Below are positions 38,567 to 48,745 of a stretch of DNA of 64,000 nt, piece by piece. Position 1 is the first letter of the stretch. Every line of letters begins with the position of its first letter. The DNA lies in contig NC_066333.1 in NCBI RefSeq assembly GCF_022539315.1, positions 2,542,001 to 2,606,000 on the forward strand. Reading direction: 5' to 3'. The notes beneath the pieces are model-generated. The model ran no database searches. It was given only the letters and a program-made list of their open reading frames with translations, and was not told the DNA's origin. Source of the stretch: Serinus canaria (taxonomy: Eukaryota; Chordata; Aves; Passeriformes; Fringillidae). The translations under genes and the position numbers were made by a program.

Positions 38567-38786
38567 ATCACAGAATAACAGTCTGGTTTGTGCTGCAAAG
38601 AACCTGAAAGATCACCACCCCAAGCCATGGGCAGGGACACCTTCCACTGTCCCAGGTTGCTCCAAGCCCTGTCCAGCCTGGCCTTGGACACTTCCAGGGA
38701 TCCAGGGGCAGCCACAGCTTCTTTGGGCATCCTGTGCCAGGGCCTCTTCACCCTCACAGGAAGGAACTTCTTCCTAATTTCAGACA
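38567..38786 (-). mobile_element. CR1 LINE fragment
   Basis: Plus strand starts ATCACAGAATAACAGTCTGG, then CATGGGCAGGGACACCTTCC, TTGCTCCAAGCCCTGTCCAG, CTTGGACACTTCCAGGGATC and AAGGAACTTCTTCCTAATTT. The block near the 3' end is diverged (GGTTTGTGCTGCAAAGAACC). Minus strand, about 220 bp, 5'-truncated. Confidence 0.92.
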
Positions 38787-39955
38787 TGCTTTAATATTGC
38801 AAAACTCAATAGCCACATAGACATCCATACATTCCTGCCAGGATCCAATAAAATATTCAACTTGTCCCATGTTGCAGAAAGTGTCCCAGCTGAGAGGAAC
38901 TGGTTTCACGTACCCACCCTGAAGCCATGATGGAGGCACAAGATCCCTGTGCTCCGTTAGCTTCAAGTATTTTTAGCAGGATTTCAAAGGTCTGACTCTC
39001 CTCCCTGTGCTCAGTCTCAGGGAAGCAGGGGGGAATGTGACCAGCCTCTGCACACACCACTGAGCAGCACCACGAGCAGACACACTGGGTGGGATTTGTT
39101 TCATCCAGCTCCTCACTGCCAAAGCCTAAGCCAGGCTCTCCTGGACTTCCCTTGCAGTCAATGAAAAAGCCCAGGCACTTCCAGCGAGGAATTTGTCTCA
39201 TTCAGAGAGAGGTGTCCAAGACTAGAGAGATGAATCACCCTCAGCAGCGCCTGCTTCTCCGATGTGACTTCAAAGGGAGCCTGGGGAAAGGAGCTTGGGC
39301 ACAGACTTGGGACAGCAGGGTTAAAGCACACGATCTCAGCCAAGCTCCTTCTGTGGGGCCTTTTCTTCAGAGCTGACAAGATGAAGGTCAGGAGCCAGGT
39401 GCCCAGGCTCTCCAAAGCCACGTGGACGTGGACACGGCTCTGCCACCACGGCACTCTCCAGGCACCTGGGACACCGGCTGGCTAAACTCCACATGCCTCC
39501 ACAGACTCGTATTTCCAACTGCCTTAAGGGGTAACAGCCTCATCCCATCATCTCCACACATTCTGCACTAAGCAGCACCATAAAGTATAAAACCAACTTC
39601 TGTCACTTGGTAATTCCTTCTCCATATCGGGAATGCAGCTTTCTGAGTGGTTTCCACATTAGCATCAGCATCTATCTTTACACTGCTTCTCTATGAGCAA
39701 TCACACTTCATTTTAAGATTCCTGAATTTCCTGAGCTTTGGGATGTGCTTTTAACTGCTTTTCTCCCTTTCCTGAGCAATGGCTTAGCCACAGAGTCACC
39801 CTGAGGCCGTGATCCAGCCCATGTGTGATGGCCATTGCACACACAGACATCCCGGCTCCATCTAGCACCTCACTCCCCATCCAGGACGGCTCAATTTCCA
39901 TCCCAATTGTGGGCAAACAAGCACAGGCCACAAAAACTCTCAGGAAGCTGAAACA
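38787..39955. other. Non-coding spacer
   Basis: Unique sequence of moderate GC between a CR1 and the large CpG island. No supported exon; open frames below 115 codons are unrecognised. Confidence 0.42.
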
Positions 39956-39959
39956 CAGT

Positions 39960-40790
39960 GAGAGGCACCACGTGCTCTTCTGCCAACCTCAAAGCTTCCA
40001 GAGGGCACAACACTTCTGGCAACAAACCCGCGATTTTGAAGAAATTAACACAAATGGAGCTGAAGATACCCACGCTCCCAGCTCCACGGAGGAGAGGTGC
40101 TGCTACGGGCAGGATTTATGTGCGCAGGACTCACACACACGGGCGGCAGGTCGCTGCGTGCACGCAGTTTGCAGCACGGCAAACACTCGTGCCCAGCTCT
40201 GCCGTGGCTATTTCACTGTGGGTGTTTCCACAAGTGTCCCGGACACCTCACGGAGGTGTTCCGGTGCTGGGCTGGCAATGCGGGCAGTGCCAGGAGGGTG
40301 CAAAGCCCGCTTTGGCTGCTGTACCGCGCTCGGGCACTGCCGGCCCCAGCCCCGCCGAGGGGCTGAGCCCCTTGTTCCGAAACCCCTCCAGCCTGGAAAT
40401 CCCGCACAAACCCGGGCACTGGGGGCTGGGCTTGCGGCTGGGGGTCCTCAGGCCCACACTGCGGGGCAGCGAACCCTGAGAAACACAAATTAATCAGAGG
40501 TGCAATTACAGCTGCGATACAAAGCGCGGGTCCCCCTCCCCCGGCCCGCTCCGGGGGCTCGGCCCGCTCCCCCCGGCCCAGCCTGGCGCTGCCTCCCGCC
40601 CGTGCCCCGCTCCCGGCTCTTACACTGGCAGCTTCCCGGGATCCCCACCATGGCCCGGATCCTCGGCGCCTCCTGCCCGGCCCGGCCCGGCCCTCGCCGT
40701 GACGAGAGCGGGGGCGCGGCTTCCCCCGGCCCGCCCCGAGCCGGGCAAGAGGGGCCGAGCGGCGGGCAGGGAGCTCTGAGGAGGGCAGGA
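39960..40790. promoter_or_regulatory. Large CpG island, candidate promoter
   Basis: Strong CpG and GC enrichment, densest at 40310-40770 (CTGTACCGCGCTCGGGCACT, CGCCGTGACGAGAGCGGGGG). A palindromic CCATGG at 40648-40653 gives a good Kozak start on both strands: CCCACCATGGCC on plus and GGGCCATGGTGG on minus. No TATA box. It passes directly into a G-rich minisatellite on its right. This is the strongest promoter-type signal in the window together with the 19 kb island. Confidence 0.55.
40213..40651 (-). other. Possible two-exon minus-strand coding transcript
   Basis: Minus-strand ATG at 40651 (context GGGCCATGGTGG) opens a frame. After 28 nt it reaches a good splice donor (CCAGT|GTAAGA, intron starting at 40623). 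A matching acceptor with a pyrimidine-rich end and a branch-like CTGAT (TTTGTGTTTCTCAG|GG) ends at 40476. Joining 40651-40624 to 40475-40213 keeps one open frame of 96 codons to a TGA. The predicted product is Pro/Gly/Ala-rich and matches no family that I recognise. The intron would be only 148 bp. Seen: motifs and frame. Inference: that it is expressed. It may be a GC-rich coincidence. Confidence 0.2.
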
Positions 40791-41588
40791 GGGGCCGAGC
40801 GGAGTGCAGGGAGCTCTGAAGAGGGCCGGGAGCTGTGAAGATGGCAGGAGGGGCCGAACGGAGGGCAGGGGGCTCTGAGGATGGCAGGAGGGGGCTCTGA
40901 GGATGGCAGGAGGGGGCTCTGAGGAGGGCAGGGGGCTCTGAGGAGGGCAGGAGGGGCCGAGCGGAGTGCAGGGAGCTCTGAAGAGGGCCGGGAGCTGTGA
41001 AGATGGCAGGAGGGGCCGAGCGGAGGGCAGGGGGCTCTGAGGAGAGCAGGGGGCTCTGAGGATGGCAGGAGGGGCTCTGAGGAGGGCAGGAGGGGCCGAG
41101 CGGAGGGCAGGAGGGGGCTCTGAGGAGGGCAGGAGGGGCTCTGAGGAGGGCAGGAGGGGCTCTGAGGAGGGCAGGAGGGGCCGAGCGGAGGGCAGGGGGC
41201 TCTGAGGATGGCAGGAGGGGCTCTGAGGAGGGCAGGAGGGGCGAGCGGAGGGCAGGGGGCTCTGAGGAGGGCAGAGGGCCGAGCGGAGGGCAGGGGCTCT
41301 GAGGAGGGCAGGAGGGGGCTCTGAGGAGGGCAGGAGGGGCCAGCGGAGGGCAGGGGGCTCTGAGGAGGGCAGGAGGGGCTCTGAGGAGGGCAGAGGGGCT
41401 CTGAGGATGGCAGGAGGGCTCTGAGGAGGCCAGGGGAGCCGTGCGGAGGGCAGGGGGCTCTGAGGAGGGCAGGAGGGGCTCTGAGGAGGGCAGGAGGGGC
41501 TCTGAGGAGGGCAGGAGGGGCCGAGCGGAGGGCAGGGGGCTCTGAGGAGAGCAGGGGGCTCTGAGGATGGCAGGAGGGGCTCTGCGGG
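40745..41588. repeat. G-rich 21-bp minisatellite, about 40 units
   Basis: Tandem array of alternating related units: type A GCTCTGAGGAGGGCAGGAGG (21-22 bp) and type B GCCGAGCGGAGGGCAGGGGG. Some units carry GAGGATGGCAGG or GAAGAGGGCCGGG. Longer blocks recur: a ~90-bp block at 40791 returns at 40953 with about one mismatch, and a 74-bp block at 41005 returns identically at 41511. The complement lacks stop codons in more than one frame, which explains apparent 404- and 480-codon Pro/Ser/Leu frames; these are not genes. Repeated GGG/GGGG runs give high G-quadruplex potential on the plus strand. Confidence 0.93.
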
Positions 41589-41682
41589 GATTTGGGGTGA
41601 GCCACAGCCGGGTGTGGGGTGTAACCTTCACAGAGCCGATGGCCGCATGCCCCATCTCCCCAGAGCCCTCCGGCTCCCCTCA

Positions 41683-42305
41683 AGGTGTAACAATACCTGT
41701 ACACATCCCCAAAGGTGTTATAATTCCTGTATACACATGCCCAAAACTGCTACAGTACCTGTATGCCCCCCAAAGATGTTAAAATTCCTGTACACACATC
41801 CCCGAAGGTGCTGCAGTACCTGAACACCCCCAAAAGATGTTAAAATACCTGTATACATGTCCCCAAAGGTGCTACAATACCTCTACGTCCTCAAAAGATA
41901 TTTAAACTCCTGTACACCCCCAAAAGATGTTGAAAGACCTTTACAAACATCCCGAAGCTGTTATAATATCTGTACATCCCCAAAAGATGTAAAAATTTCT
42001 GTACACACAACCCCAAAAATGCTACAGTACCTGTGCACCGCCAAAGTATGTTAAAATTCTGTACATACATGTCCCCAAAGGTGCTACAATACCTGTATAC
42101 CTCCAAAAGATGTTACAATACCTGCACTCATAATCCCAAAGGTGCTACAATACCTATACAACACCAAAAGATGTTAAAATTCTTGTACACACGTCCCCAA
42201 AGGTGCTACAACACCTCTACACCCCCAAAAGATGTTAAAATTCCTGTACACACATCCCCAAAGGTTTTACAATACCTGTGCCCCCCAAAGTGTTACAATA
42301 CCTGA
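41683..42305. repeat. AT-rich minisatellite, ~61-bp dimeric period, about 10 copies
   Basis: Two related monomers alternate: CCCCAAAAGATGTTAAAATT with CCTGTACACACAT (about 33 bp), and CCCCAAAGGTGCTACAATAC with CTCTACA (about 28 bp). The unit is unrelated to the G-rich array on its left, from which it is separated by about 95 bp of unique sequence. Copies differ by many substitutions and small gaps, so this array looks older than the neighbouring one. Short open frames within it are meaningless. Confidence 0.92.
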
Positions 42306-42343
42306 GGACAGACAGGTTTGTGCCCAGCCCAGCCCCTCAGGTG

Positions 42344-42576
42344 TGTCGTAGCATGATGTCCCTGGCTGGGCAATAATTAGCATTGATTCCATGACTGCAG
42401 AAGGCTGATCAATCAATAATTTATTGAGAAAGCCTTTGCCTTACAGACAGTCCAATACAGTTTTGACCTAAACCTCAAAATTGGTCCTTGAAATCCAAAC
42501 ATCATCACCAGTGTCCAATTAAGAAATTACCCTTTGATAAACAAATTTCCATAACACATTCTACATGTTCACAACA
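42344..42576 (-). mobile_element. ERV long terminal repeat, probable solo LTR
   Basis: Plus strand reads TGTCGTAGCATGATG at the left and TTCACAACA at the right. The ends are imperfect inverted repeats of the TG...CA type. On the minus strand CTCAATAAATTATTG supplies an AATAAA polyadenylation signal placed as in an LTR, so the element faces left. A 6-bp CAGGTG stands immediately before 42344 and again at 42578-42583, one base off perfect spacing, and could be a target-site duplication. Sequence to about 42790 also resembles songbird LTR DNA that I have seen, so the right boundary is uncertain. No internal gag-pol-env is present. Confidence 0.6.
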
Positions 42577-42969
42577 ACAGGTGCAGCAAGTGGAGATAAG
42601 AATTGTTTCTCAATCTTTTCTCTGATCTTCTCTCAGCCTTTCCCAGGACAGTGCCTGGGAAAGTTGTGTGCCTGTTGCTCTCTGTGTAGAGAGCAGCTGC
42701 CACAAGGTGTTGATTGATACCAAAGTGGTTTTGCTCTTTCCTGGCACTTCCCATATTCCAAGCCCAGCTCTAAACCACACCCACAGCGTGTCCCAGGGAG
42801 CCGTGCTGCACTCAGACATCCCTGGCAAAGAATGAGATGTGTTTTCACTCCTACAAGCCAAAGCTTTCACTGCATGGATACCTCAAAACCTGGAAATGCC
42901 AGAGTTTGGGATCACAAGAGTTTCACTGTTCAGAGACTCCTATTCAGGGTTTGTCAAGGCTGCAGCCTC
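42577..42969. other. Possible extended LTR U3 or flank
   Basis: If the LTR is longer than 233 bp, its U3 would lie here. On the minus strand the segment to about 42790 shows a CAGGCACTGTCCTGGG inverted pair and AGAGAGCAACAGGC-type words, with no gene frame. If the CAGGTG repeat is a true target-site duplication, this is ordinary flank. Nothing else is recognised. Confidence 0.35.
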
Positions 42970-43197
42970 ATGGAATCCTGGAATGTCCTGAGCTGGGAGG
43001 GACTCACAGAATCATCCAGGACAGGTCCTGGCCCTGCACAGACCCCCCAACAGCCCCACCCTGGGCATCCCTGGCAGTGCTGCCCCAACACCCCTGGAGC
43101 TCTGGCAGCCTCGGGGCGGTGCCCATTCCCTGGGGAGCCTGGGCAGTGCCAGCACCCTCTGGGGAAGAACCTTTTCTTTATGCTGAAGTCCAATCAG
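42970..43197 (-). mobile_element. CR1 LINE fragment, third 3'-end type
   Basis: Starts CATGGAATCCTGGAATGTCC with TGAGCTGGGAGGGACTCACA, then CCTGGCCCTGCACAGACCCC, CATTCCCTGGGGAGCCTGGG and CTCTGGGGAAGAACCTTTTC. This 3'-end sequence (GAATGTCCTGAG) marks a CR1 subfamily different from the GGTTTGGGTTGG copies. Minus strand, about 230 bp. Confidence 0.9.
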
Positions 43198-45109
43198 CAT
43201 CTGAAAATGAAGCACAGCTTTGCTCCCATCCTGGAGGGATTTGCCATTTTAGGTGTTCTCTGGGAAGCTGAAAATATGCCAGCTAGGTCAGGAATGCCCC
43301 AAAATACTTGGTAGTAGCTGTAGGAGGAAGATATGTGCCTGCAAATTGGGTTATAGCTGGGGTTTTCCTTCCCAGCAATAAAATATGTATGTGGTCGTGG
43401 AAGCAGGGCCAGGACCCAGTCTCCTGCCCTAGGGACATGTCCTCACCAGTTACCAAGTCATGCTGGTACCATGGATGCCCTGCTTCAGCCTAGGAAGAGC
43501 TCACTCCAGCGAAAGAGAGCTCTTGGGATGTGGCAGGAGATCCAACCTGGCTGCCCTAAGGCACTGTCCATGCCCTCAAGTCACTGCCTGTATAATCAAG
43601 GCATTGAGATCTGTGAGCCCTCCTCGGGGACAAAAGGGCACATTGGTCAGGACTGCTGGTTCCAGCAGGACCATGCTCCCAGCAGACTGGTTTGACCTGC
43701 CCCAGCTCTGGGTTGTGGTTGCTGGCAGCAGCCCCTGGCCAGTGCAGCCCAGCCCTGCAACTCAGCAGTGTTTCACCCCTGATGCTCAGTGAGCCACAGG
43801 CTCCGTTGGAGTTTGCTGGCCAGGAACAGGCATCTCTTGAGCCCAGATGTCCCAGGATGGAGCAGTTCCAAATTTGCACTAGAACAACAGGACCATCCAT
43901 CCAGTCCCATTGTCCTGGCTTTAACTTTGTGGCTTTGCCTCCTCCCCAGCCCCTCTCTGCCAGAGCCTGCATCCCCCACGATGCTCTTATCTCCTGCCGT
44001 GCTGGCTGCAGCTTGGCTCTGGCGTGTGTTTGCCACCACTTCATTCCTGTGTCATCTACAGCCTGGCTGGAGCCAGCTTGACACCGGTCAAGTAGAAAGG
44101 GCCATTGTGTGGGGCGCTGATAAGGGCTTTGTTTTTATTTAGCTGGTCTTTAAAGCCTGTGAAGCTCCTTGGAGAGTGGCAGGCCAGGCTCCTTCAGAGC
44201 CCACCTTGATGGGAGCAGCTTCCCAAGACACCTGAATGTGCCAGTCACAGCCTGGCATCTCCTTGAGGCTCACCCAGGCTGGAGCCCTTTTTGTGCTGAT
44301 GGAACTGCTGTGGTGACAGCATGGGGCTGTTGCTGCCCTGCTCCATGTCCCTTCCCTCCAGAGCACCACAACCCTGAGAGATGAGCCCTGGTGTGAAGTG
44401 TCACTGCTCAGCTGGAGGAGAGGGTGATGAGGACTGGGAGAGCAAAGCAGAGCACTGGGATGTGCTGGGGAAAGCTTTGAAGGAGCAGCAAATGTATTTT
44501 CATCTTTCTTTTTCTTCCACAGCTTTGGTGAAGCCATGGAGGGCACAGGGCAGCTCAATGACAGCGTCTGCATTGCTGCTTGGTTTCTAAAGATGGAACA
44601 GCTTCTTTGGAAACCCCAGAGAGGAGAGGGTTGTCTAAATAATACCCCTGGAATACCAGGAAAAGGTACACACAAAGCTTGGTCTGGCAGGCCTCAATGC
44701 AGATGAAGGGTGTAGCTGCTCAGGACAGCAGTTTTGGGGACATTTCTATAGGTTTATGTGACTTCCCCACAGAAGCAGGATCATGGTTGAAATGAGGCCA
44801 TCCTGCTGCTCCTCCAGCAAGTGTCTTCTAGGTAGAGGAAGTGGTGTGAGCAGGGAATGGGATCTCTGTGCTCTTTCTCAGATCTGAGGTGAGCGGTGCC
44901 AGGTTGTAATCCCACATTTCTCTTCACAGAGAAAAGCAAGGCACAATTCTTCCCAAGAATATTTCTGGGATTCACATTCTCTGAACCTCAGAGAAAGAAA
45001 ACACAATTTTTATCACTTGCTGTGCTGTGTTTGTGCCAAAGTAGAATGCAATATGGAGATTGTTTATCCACAGTGATGGTGTTTTGTTTCCTTGGCCAGG
45101 CAGGGCCAG
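43198..45109. other. Non-coding stretch, nothing identified
   Basis: Unique sequence of moderate to high GC. The longest frames (178 codons on minus, 44139-44675; 162 codons on minus, 43556-44044) show no domain I recognise and no splice or promoter frame. They are compatible with chance in stop-poor DNA. Confidence 0.42.
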
Positions 45110-45167
45110 GTGTGTGTGTGTGTCTGTGTGCGTGTGTGTCTGTGTGTGTGTGTGTCTGTGTGTGTGT

Positions 45168-45205
<38 letters not shown>
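45110..45205. repeat. Interrupted TG microsatellite
   Basis: About 95 bp of TG dinucleotides broken by TC at several points and one CG, ending in an uninterrupted TG run of about 30 bp. The interruptions lie roughly every 12-16 bp in the left two thirds. The mirrored frames encode Cys/Val or His/Thr runs and are not genes. Confidence 0.95.
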
Positions 45206-45206
<1 letters not shown>

Positions 45207-46436
45207 GGGACTGTCAGTGACAGTCACCAGATTCAGGGCAGTGTGAGAGTTGTGTGCAGGGTCGAGTGCTTGGCAGATTCAGTTTTAGATGTATAGAATA
45301 ATACAGTATAATAAAGTAATTAATTAACCTTCTGATATCCATGGAGTCAGATATATCATTCTCCCCCTTGGCAAGGCCATCACAGCATGGCAATACCAGG
45401 TCATGGGTGAGATGTGGGCATGGTCTTGCAGGGAGGATGATCTCCAGAGCCTGATGTTCTGTGAGCAAGGGGAACACATCACATGGAGATCCCCTCTGCC
45501 ACAGCCTGCCCTGCAGAGAGCTCTCCCTCCATCTCCACCTCCCCAGATTATCAGCCATGCAGAGAGCTGAGCTTGTCTCGTGCTCTGTGGAAGGAACAAC
45601 AGCCATCAAATGAAGGTGTCAGATGCAATTTTTCCTCTGCTGGTACATTGGTAGACAGAGCAGGGTTTATTTGCTCCAAGAGAAAAAAAACCCACCCAGG
45701 CTTTATGAGTCTGGATTTCTGTGCTGTGTCCAACTGAGCAACACCTGTTCACTCAGCTGATGCTGCTGTATGTCCTTGAAATAGGCTGGTGGATGAGAGA
45801 AGAGACTTTGCAGGCATGTGGACTTCATTTGGAACCCTTTTCTTTTTATCACTTGAACACATCATGTAGTTGGGACAAGAAAAAGACTTAGCCCAGTGCA
45901 GTCTGTGGGAACACACATGCTGGAGAGGTAGATATATAATAATATATATTTCTCAGTATTTATATACATCTACCACACCCCAGTGAGCAGCCACAGTTTT
46001 GCAAACAGCATTTTCAGGACTATAAATACACAGCCACTATACAGGGTGTGTTATCTATAGCCAGTAAACCACCAAAATATTCATACATGCCCTCCAAAAG
46101 TCAAAAGGTGCTCCCCCCCTCTTTAGAACATTAAATTGGATCTCAGGCAGTCAGGTCACAGACACTTTCCATGGTGAATTCTCTATCAGGTGCACAGGGA
46201 ATGGTGCTTGCTGTATGAGCAGGTGCTTGGCCTCTGCTCTGGTTATTTGCTGCCATCCCACAGCTCAGCTCGTGCCATGCTGAGTGAGCTATGCTCTGAG
46301 GATGGGCTTTTTCCAGTTCTGTTTGCTGTCCTGCCACATCCTTACCCCTACCTGAGCACTGATGTGAAGCACCATTCTGGGTTTGGTCCCCATCCTTCAG
46401 CTCATGGAGAAGTTCTACCAAAGGGAACAGGATGGA
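45206..46436. other. Non-coding stretch with AT-rich patch
   Basis: Unique DNA. A TA-rich patch at 45926-45972 (GATATATAATAATATATATT and following) is a weak microsatellite. AT-rich sequence at 45290-45330 holds TAAAGTAATTAATTAACC. No supported gene. Confidence 0.42.
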
Positions 46437-46926
46437 CAGGAGGGACATGGAGCTGTTGGAGTGAGTCCAGAGGAGTGATCAGGTCCAGACCAAGGTGATC
46501 AGAGGGATGGAGCAGCTCTGCTGTGAGGAAAGGCTGAGAGAGCTGGGATTGTTCAGCCTGGAAAAGAGAGGCTTCAGAGCGAGCTAATTGTGTCCTTTCA
46601 GAACCTGAGGGGAGCCTGCAAGAAAGATGAAGAGAGACTGTTTACAAGGGCTTGGAGAGACAGGACAATGGGGAATGGGATCAAAATAAAAGAGAATAGG
46701 TTTAGATTGGGATATTGGGAAAAGGTTCTTCCCTGTGAGGGTGAGCAGGCCCTGGCACAGGGTGCCCAGAGAAGCTGTGGCTGCCCCTGGATCCTGGAAG
46801 TGTCCAAGGCCAGGCAGGACAGGGCTTGGGGCACCCTGGGACAGTGAAAGGTGTCCCTGCCCATGATGAGAATGAGACAATCTTTAAGATCCCTCCATCC
46901 CAAACTTAATCTGATTCTCTCATTCC
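46437..46926 (+). mobile_element. CR1 LINE fragment, longest copy
   Basis: Reads forward for about 490 bp: TGGAGCTGTTGGAGTGAGTC, GAGGAAAGGCTGAGAGAGCT, GGGATTGTTCAGCCTGG, GGTTTAGATTGGGATATTGG, CTTCCCTGTGAGGGTGAGCA, CTGGCACAGGGTGCCCAGAG, CAAGGCCAGGCAGGACAGGG, ATCTTTAAGATCCCTCC. This covers the end of the ORF2-derived region and the 3' UTR-like tail of CR1. The terminal ATTCTATG is degraded. Plus strand, 5'-truncated; no intact frame. Confidence 0.93.
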
Positions 46927-48022
46927 AAAGATGTATGGCCAGCCTTGCTCCCCACAGCCTTGTCCTGCCTCTTTCTCACCCCATTGCTGCCCCCTCGCAG
47001 TTCCCATACCAGCTCTGTCCTTCCAGTTCCTCTACAGTAAGGGCAGATCTGTGGCAAAGATTAATGGCTTTGATCAGAGAACAGCAAACACAAAAGCAAG
47101 AGGGAACATTGTTTGGAAATCTCTCATCTCACAGGTATTTGTAGCTCTAAAAATGCTGAAAAAAACCCCATTACTGTCACAGAAATGAGTGAGAAATGAG
47201 ATAAAGGATTTCTCTCACAGGGCAGCCAGAGCACCCTGCCTACTTCCTACACTGGGAACTGGTTTTCCAAACAAGGAAAAGAGAAAGTTCAGTGCAGGCA
47301 TCATTAACAGGGTGAGAACTGAGTGAAAGGAGAGCGAGGCAGATGGTGCCAGAAGGGAGGTCTGGAGTTTCCCAAGGTCAGTCCTGGTGGCTGGTCAGTG
47401 TTTCTCTTGGCACAGTGTGAGTGGTCAGCATTGCCAGGAGAGTCAGTATGTCCAGGGGGAGGGATGGGATCTCATTGAGCAAAAACTTCTGGAGGAGGGG
47501 GTGGGTGGGATGAGACCTGTTCAGCAGGTGGGAGGCAGAGCACACAGCGGCTGTGAGCCCAAACAGGCAATAATTCTGTGATAAAACCTTGGGACATTAT
47601 TTATCATGCTGGTCCCTTTCTTCAAACACCAGTGTTTGAGCATGAGGGTGTCCAGCTCAGCTGAGAAGCTGCAATCCTGTCCCTGAAACCATCTCGCATC
47701 TTCCTCGTTTGTATATTCAAGCTGATGGGTGCTTGCTGCAGCCATAAAGAGGCTGATACTGTTTTGAATATCTTATTTGTTTTCCAGAGGCCATCTGGCT
47801 GCATTTCTTCATTGTTTGAGAAAGCAGTGACACTGTCAGTGCTGCATTACCCCAAAAATGCCCTGTGCTGGGAGAGTGAGTGACTGGAGAGGCAGAAAAG
47901 GGACGTGTGAGCACTCAGCAGTTGCAGCTGTGCATCAGGGCTGTGCATGACTCTGTGAGATCTCTCAGCATCTCACTGAGAGGAGCAAACTCACTGCTCA
48001 GGACCTCAGGAGCCAGCCAGCC
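46927..48022. other. Non-coding spacer
   Basis: Unique sequence without a gene or repeat family that I can support. Open frames stay under 115 codons. Confidence 0.42.
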
Positions 48023-48086
48023 GCTCCTGTGCCATGTCATCAACTCCTGTGCCATGCCATCAGCTCCTCTGCGATGTCATCAGCTC
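48023..48086. repeat. Short 20-bp tandem repeat, three copies
   Basis: Three successive 20-bp units related to GCTCCTGTGCCATGTCATCA, each differing at one to three positions, plus the first four bases (GCTC) of a further copy. Small local duplication with no coding relevance. Confidence 0.85.
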
Positions 48087-48549
48087 ACCCACATCACCAG
48101 CTGGCCAGGCACCCCTCAGCTTGTGCAGCTCAGGGTTTCAGCTCTGGGGGTCCCACCCAGAGCAAGCAAACTGGGATGGCTGCAGGGATCCACAGACCTG
48201 CTCCCAAGGGAGCAGTGAGGCAGCTCAGTGCCAGGCAGGATCAGGCCAAGGTGATCAGACTCCAGTGCCTGGCAAGAGCTGAGGAAAGGCCAGCCCTCAC
48301 ACTGGTTTGGACTTGTCAGAGGATGATTCCCTGGTTGCCTTGCTTTTGGTGTCTGGAGGCAGGGACAGCACCCAGCCTTGGGGACACAAACCCACAGTGT
48401 GTTTTGGTGTCATTCAGGAACCTGCAGCCACAAAACTGCTCAAACTTTTCACTTTGCAGCGTCAACCCAGCCCCCTTGTCACGCTCGGAGCAGCCCTGAG
48501 CCGAGCCCTGCCTGGCCGTGCAGGCTGCCTGCCATCTGGCACAAGCAGG

Positions 48550-48745
48550 GCCAAGGAGAGTTAAATAAATGTTAAATACACACTAATGCCATGTGACACC
48601 AGCAAAAGGCAGTGAGTTCAAGCTGCAAGAGTCTGCTTATGTAAACAGCATCCTGAAATTAATATTTACCTTTTAAAACAAACAGATATTTGGGGTGTTT
48701 CACAGCCTTTCTGCCTAGCAGATGCCAAGAACAACAGCTTGGTAC
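48550..48745. promoter_or_regulatory. Candidate conserved non-coding element
   Basis: AT-rich unique block in a GC-rich neighbourhood: GTTAAATAAATGTTAAATAC, TGCTTATGTAAACAGCATCC (a forkhead-type GTAAACA), CTGAAATTAATATTTACC. No repeat or exon signature. The contrast with its flanks suggests a regulatory element. Confidence 0.33.

Noticed and set aside
40213..41704. 480- and 404-codon minus-strand open frames
   Set aside because: They are produced by the G-rich minisatellite, whose complement lacks stops in more than one frame. The products are pure Pro/Ser/Leu/Ala repeats, and two frames are open at once.
48180..48300. Faint CR1-like words (GGATCAGGCCAAGGTGATCA)
   Set aside because: Only one short word resembles the CR1 block seen at 46.5 kb. 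No adjacent CR1 order is kept, so similarity is probably chance.
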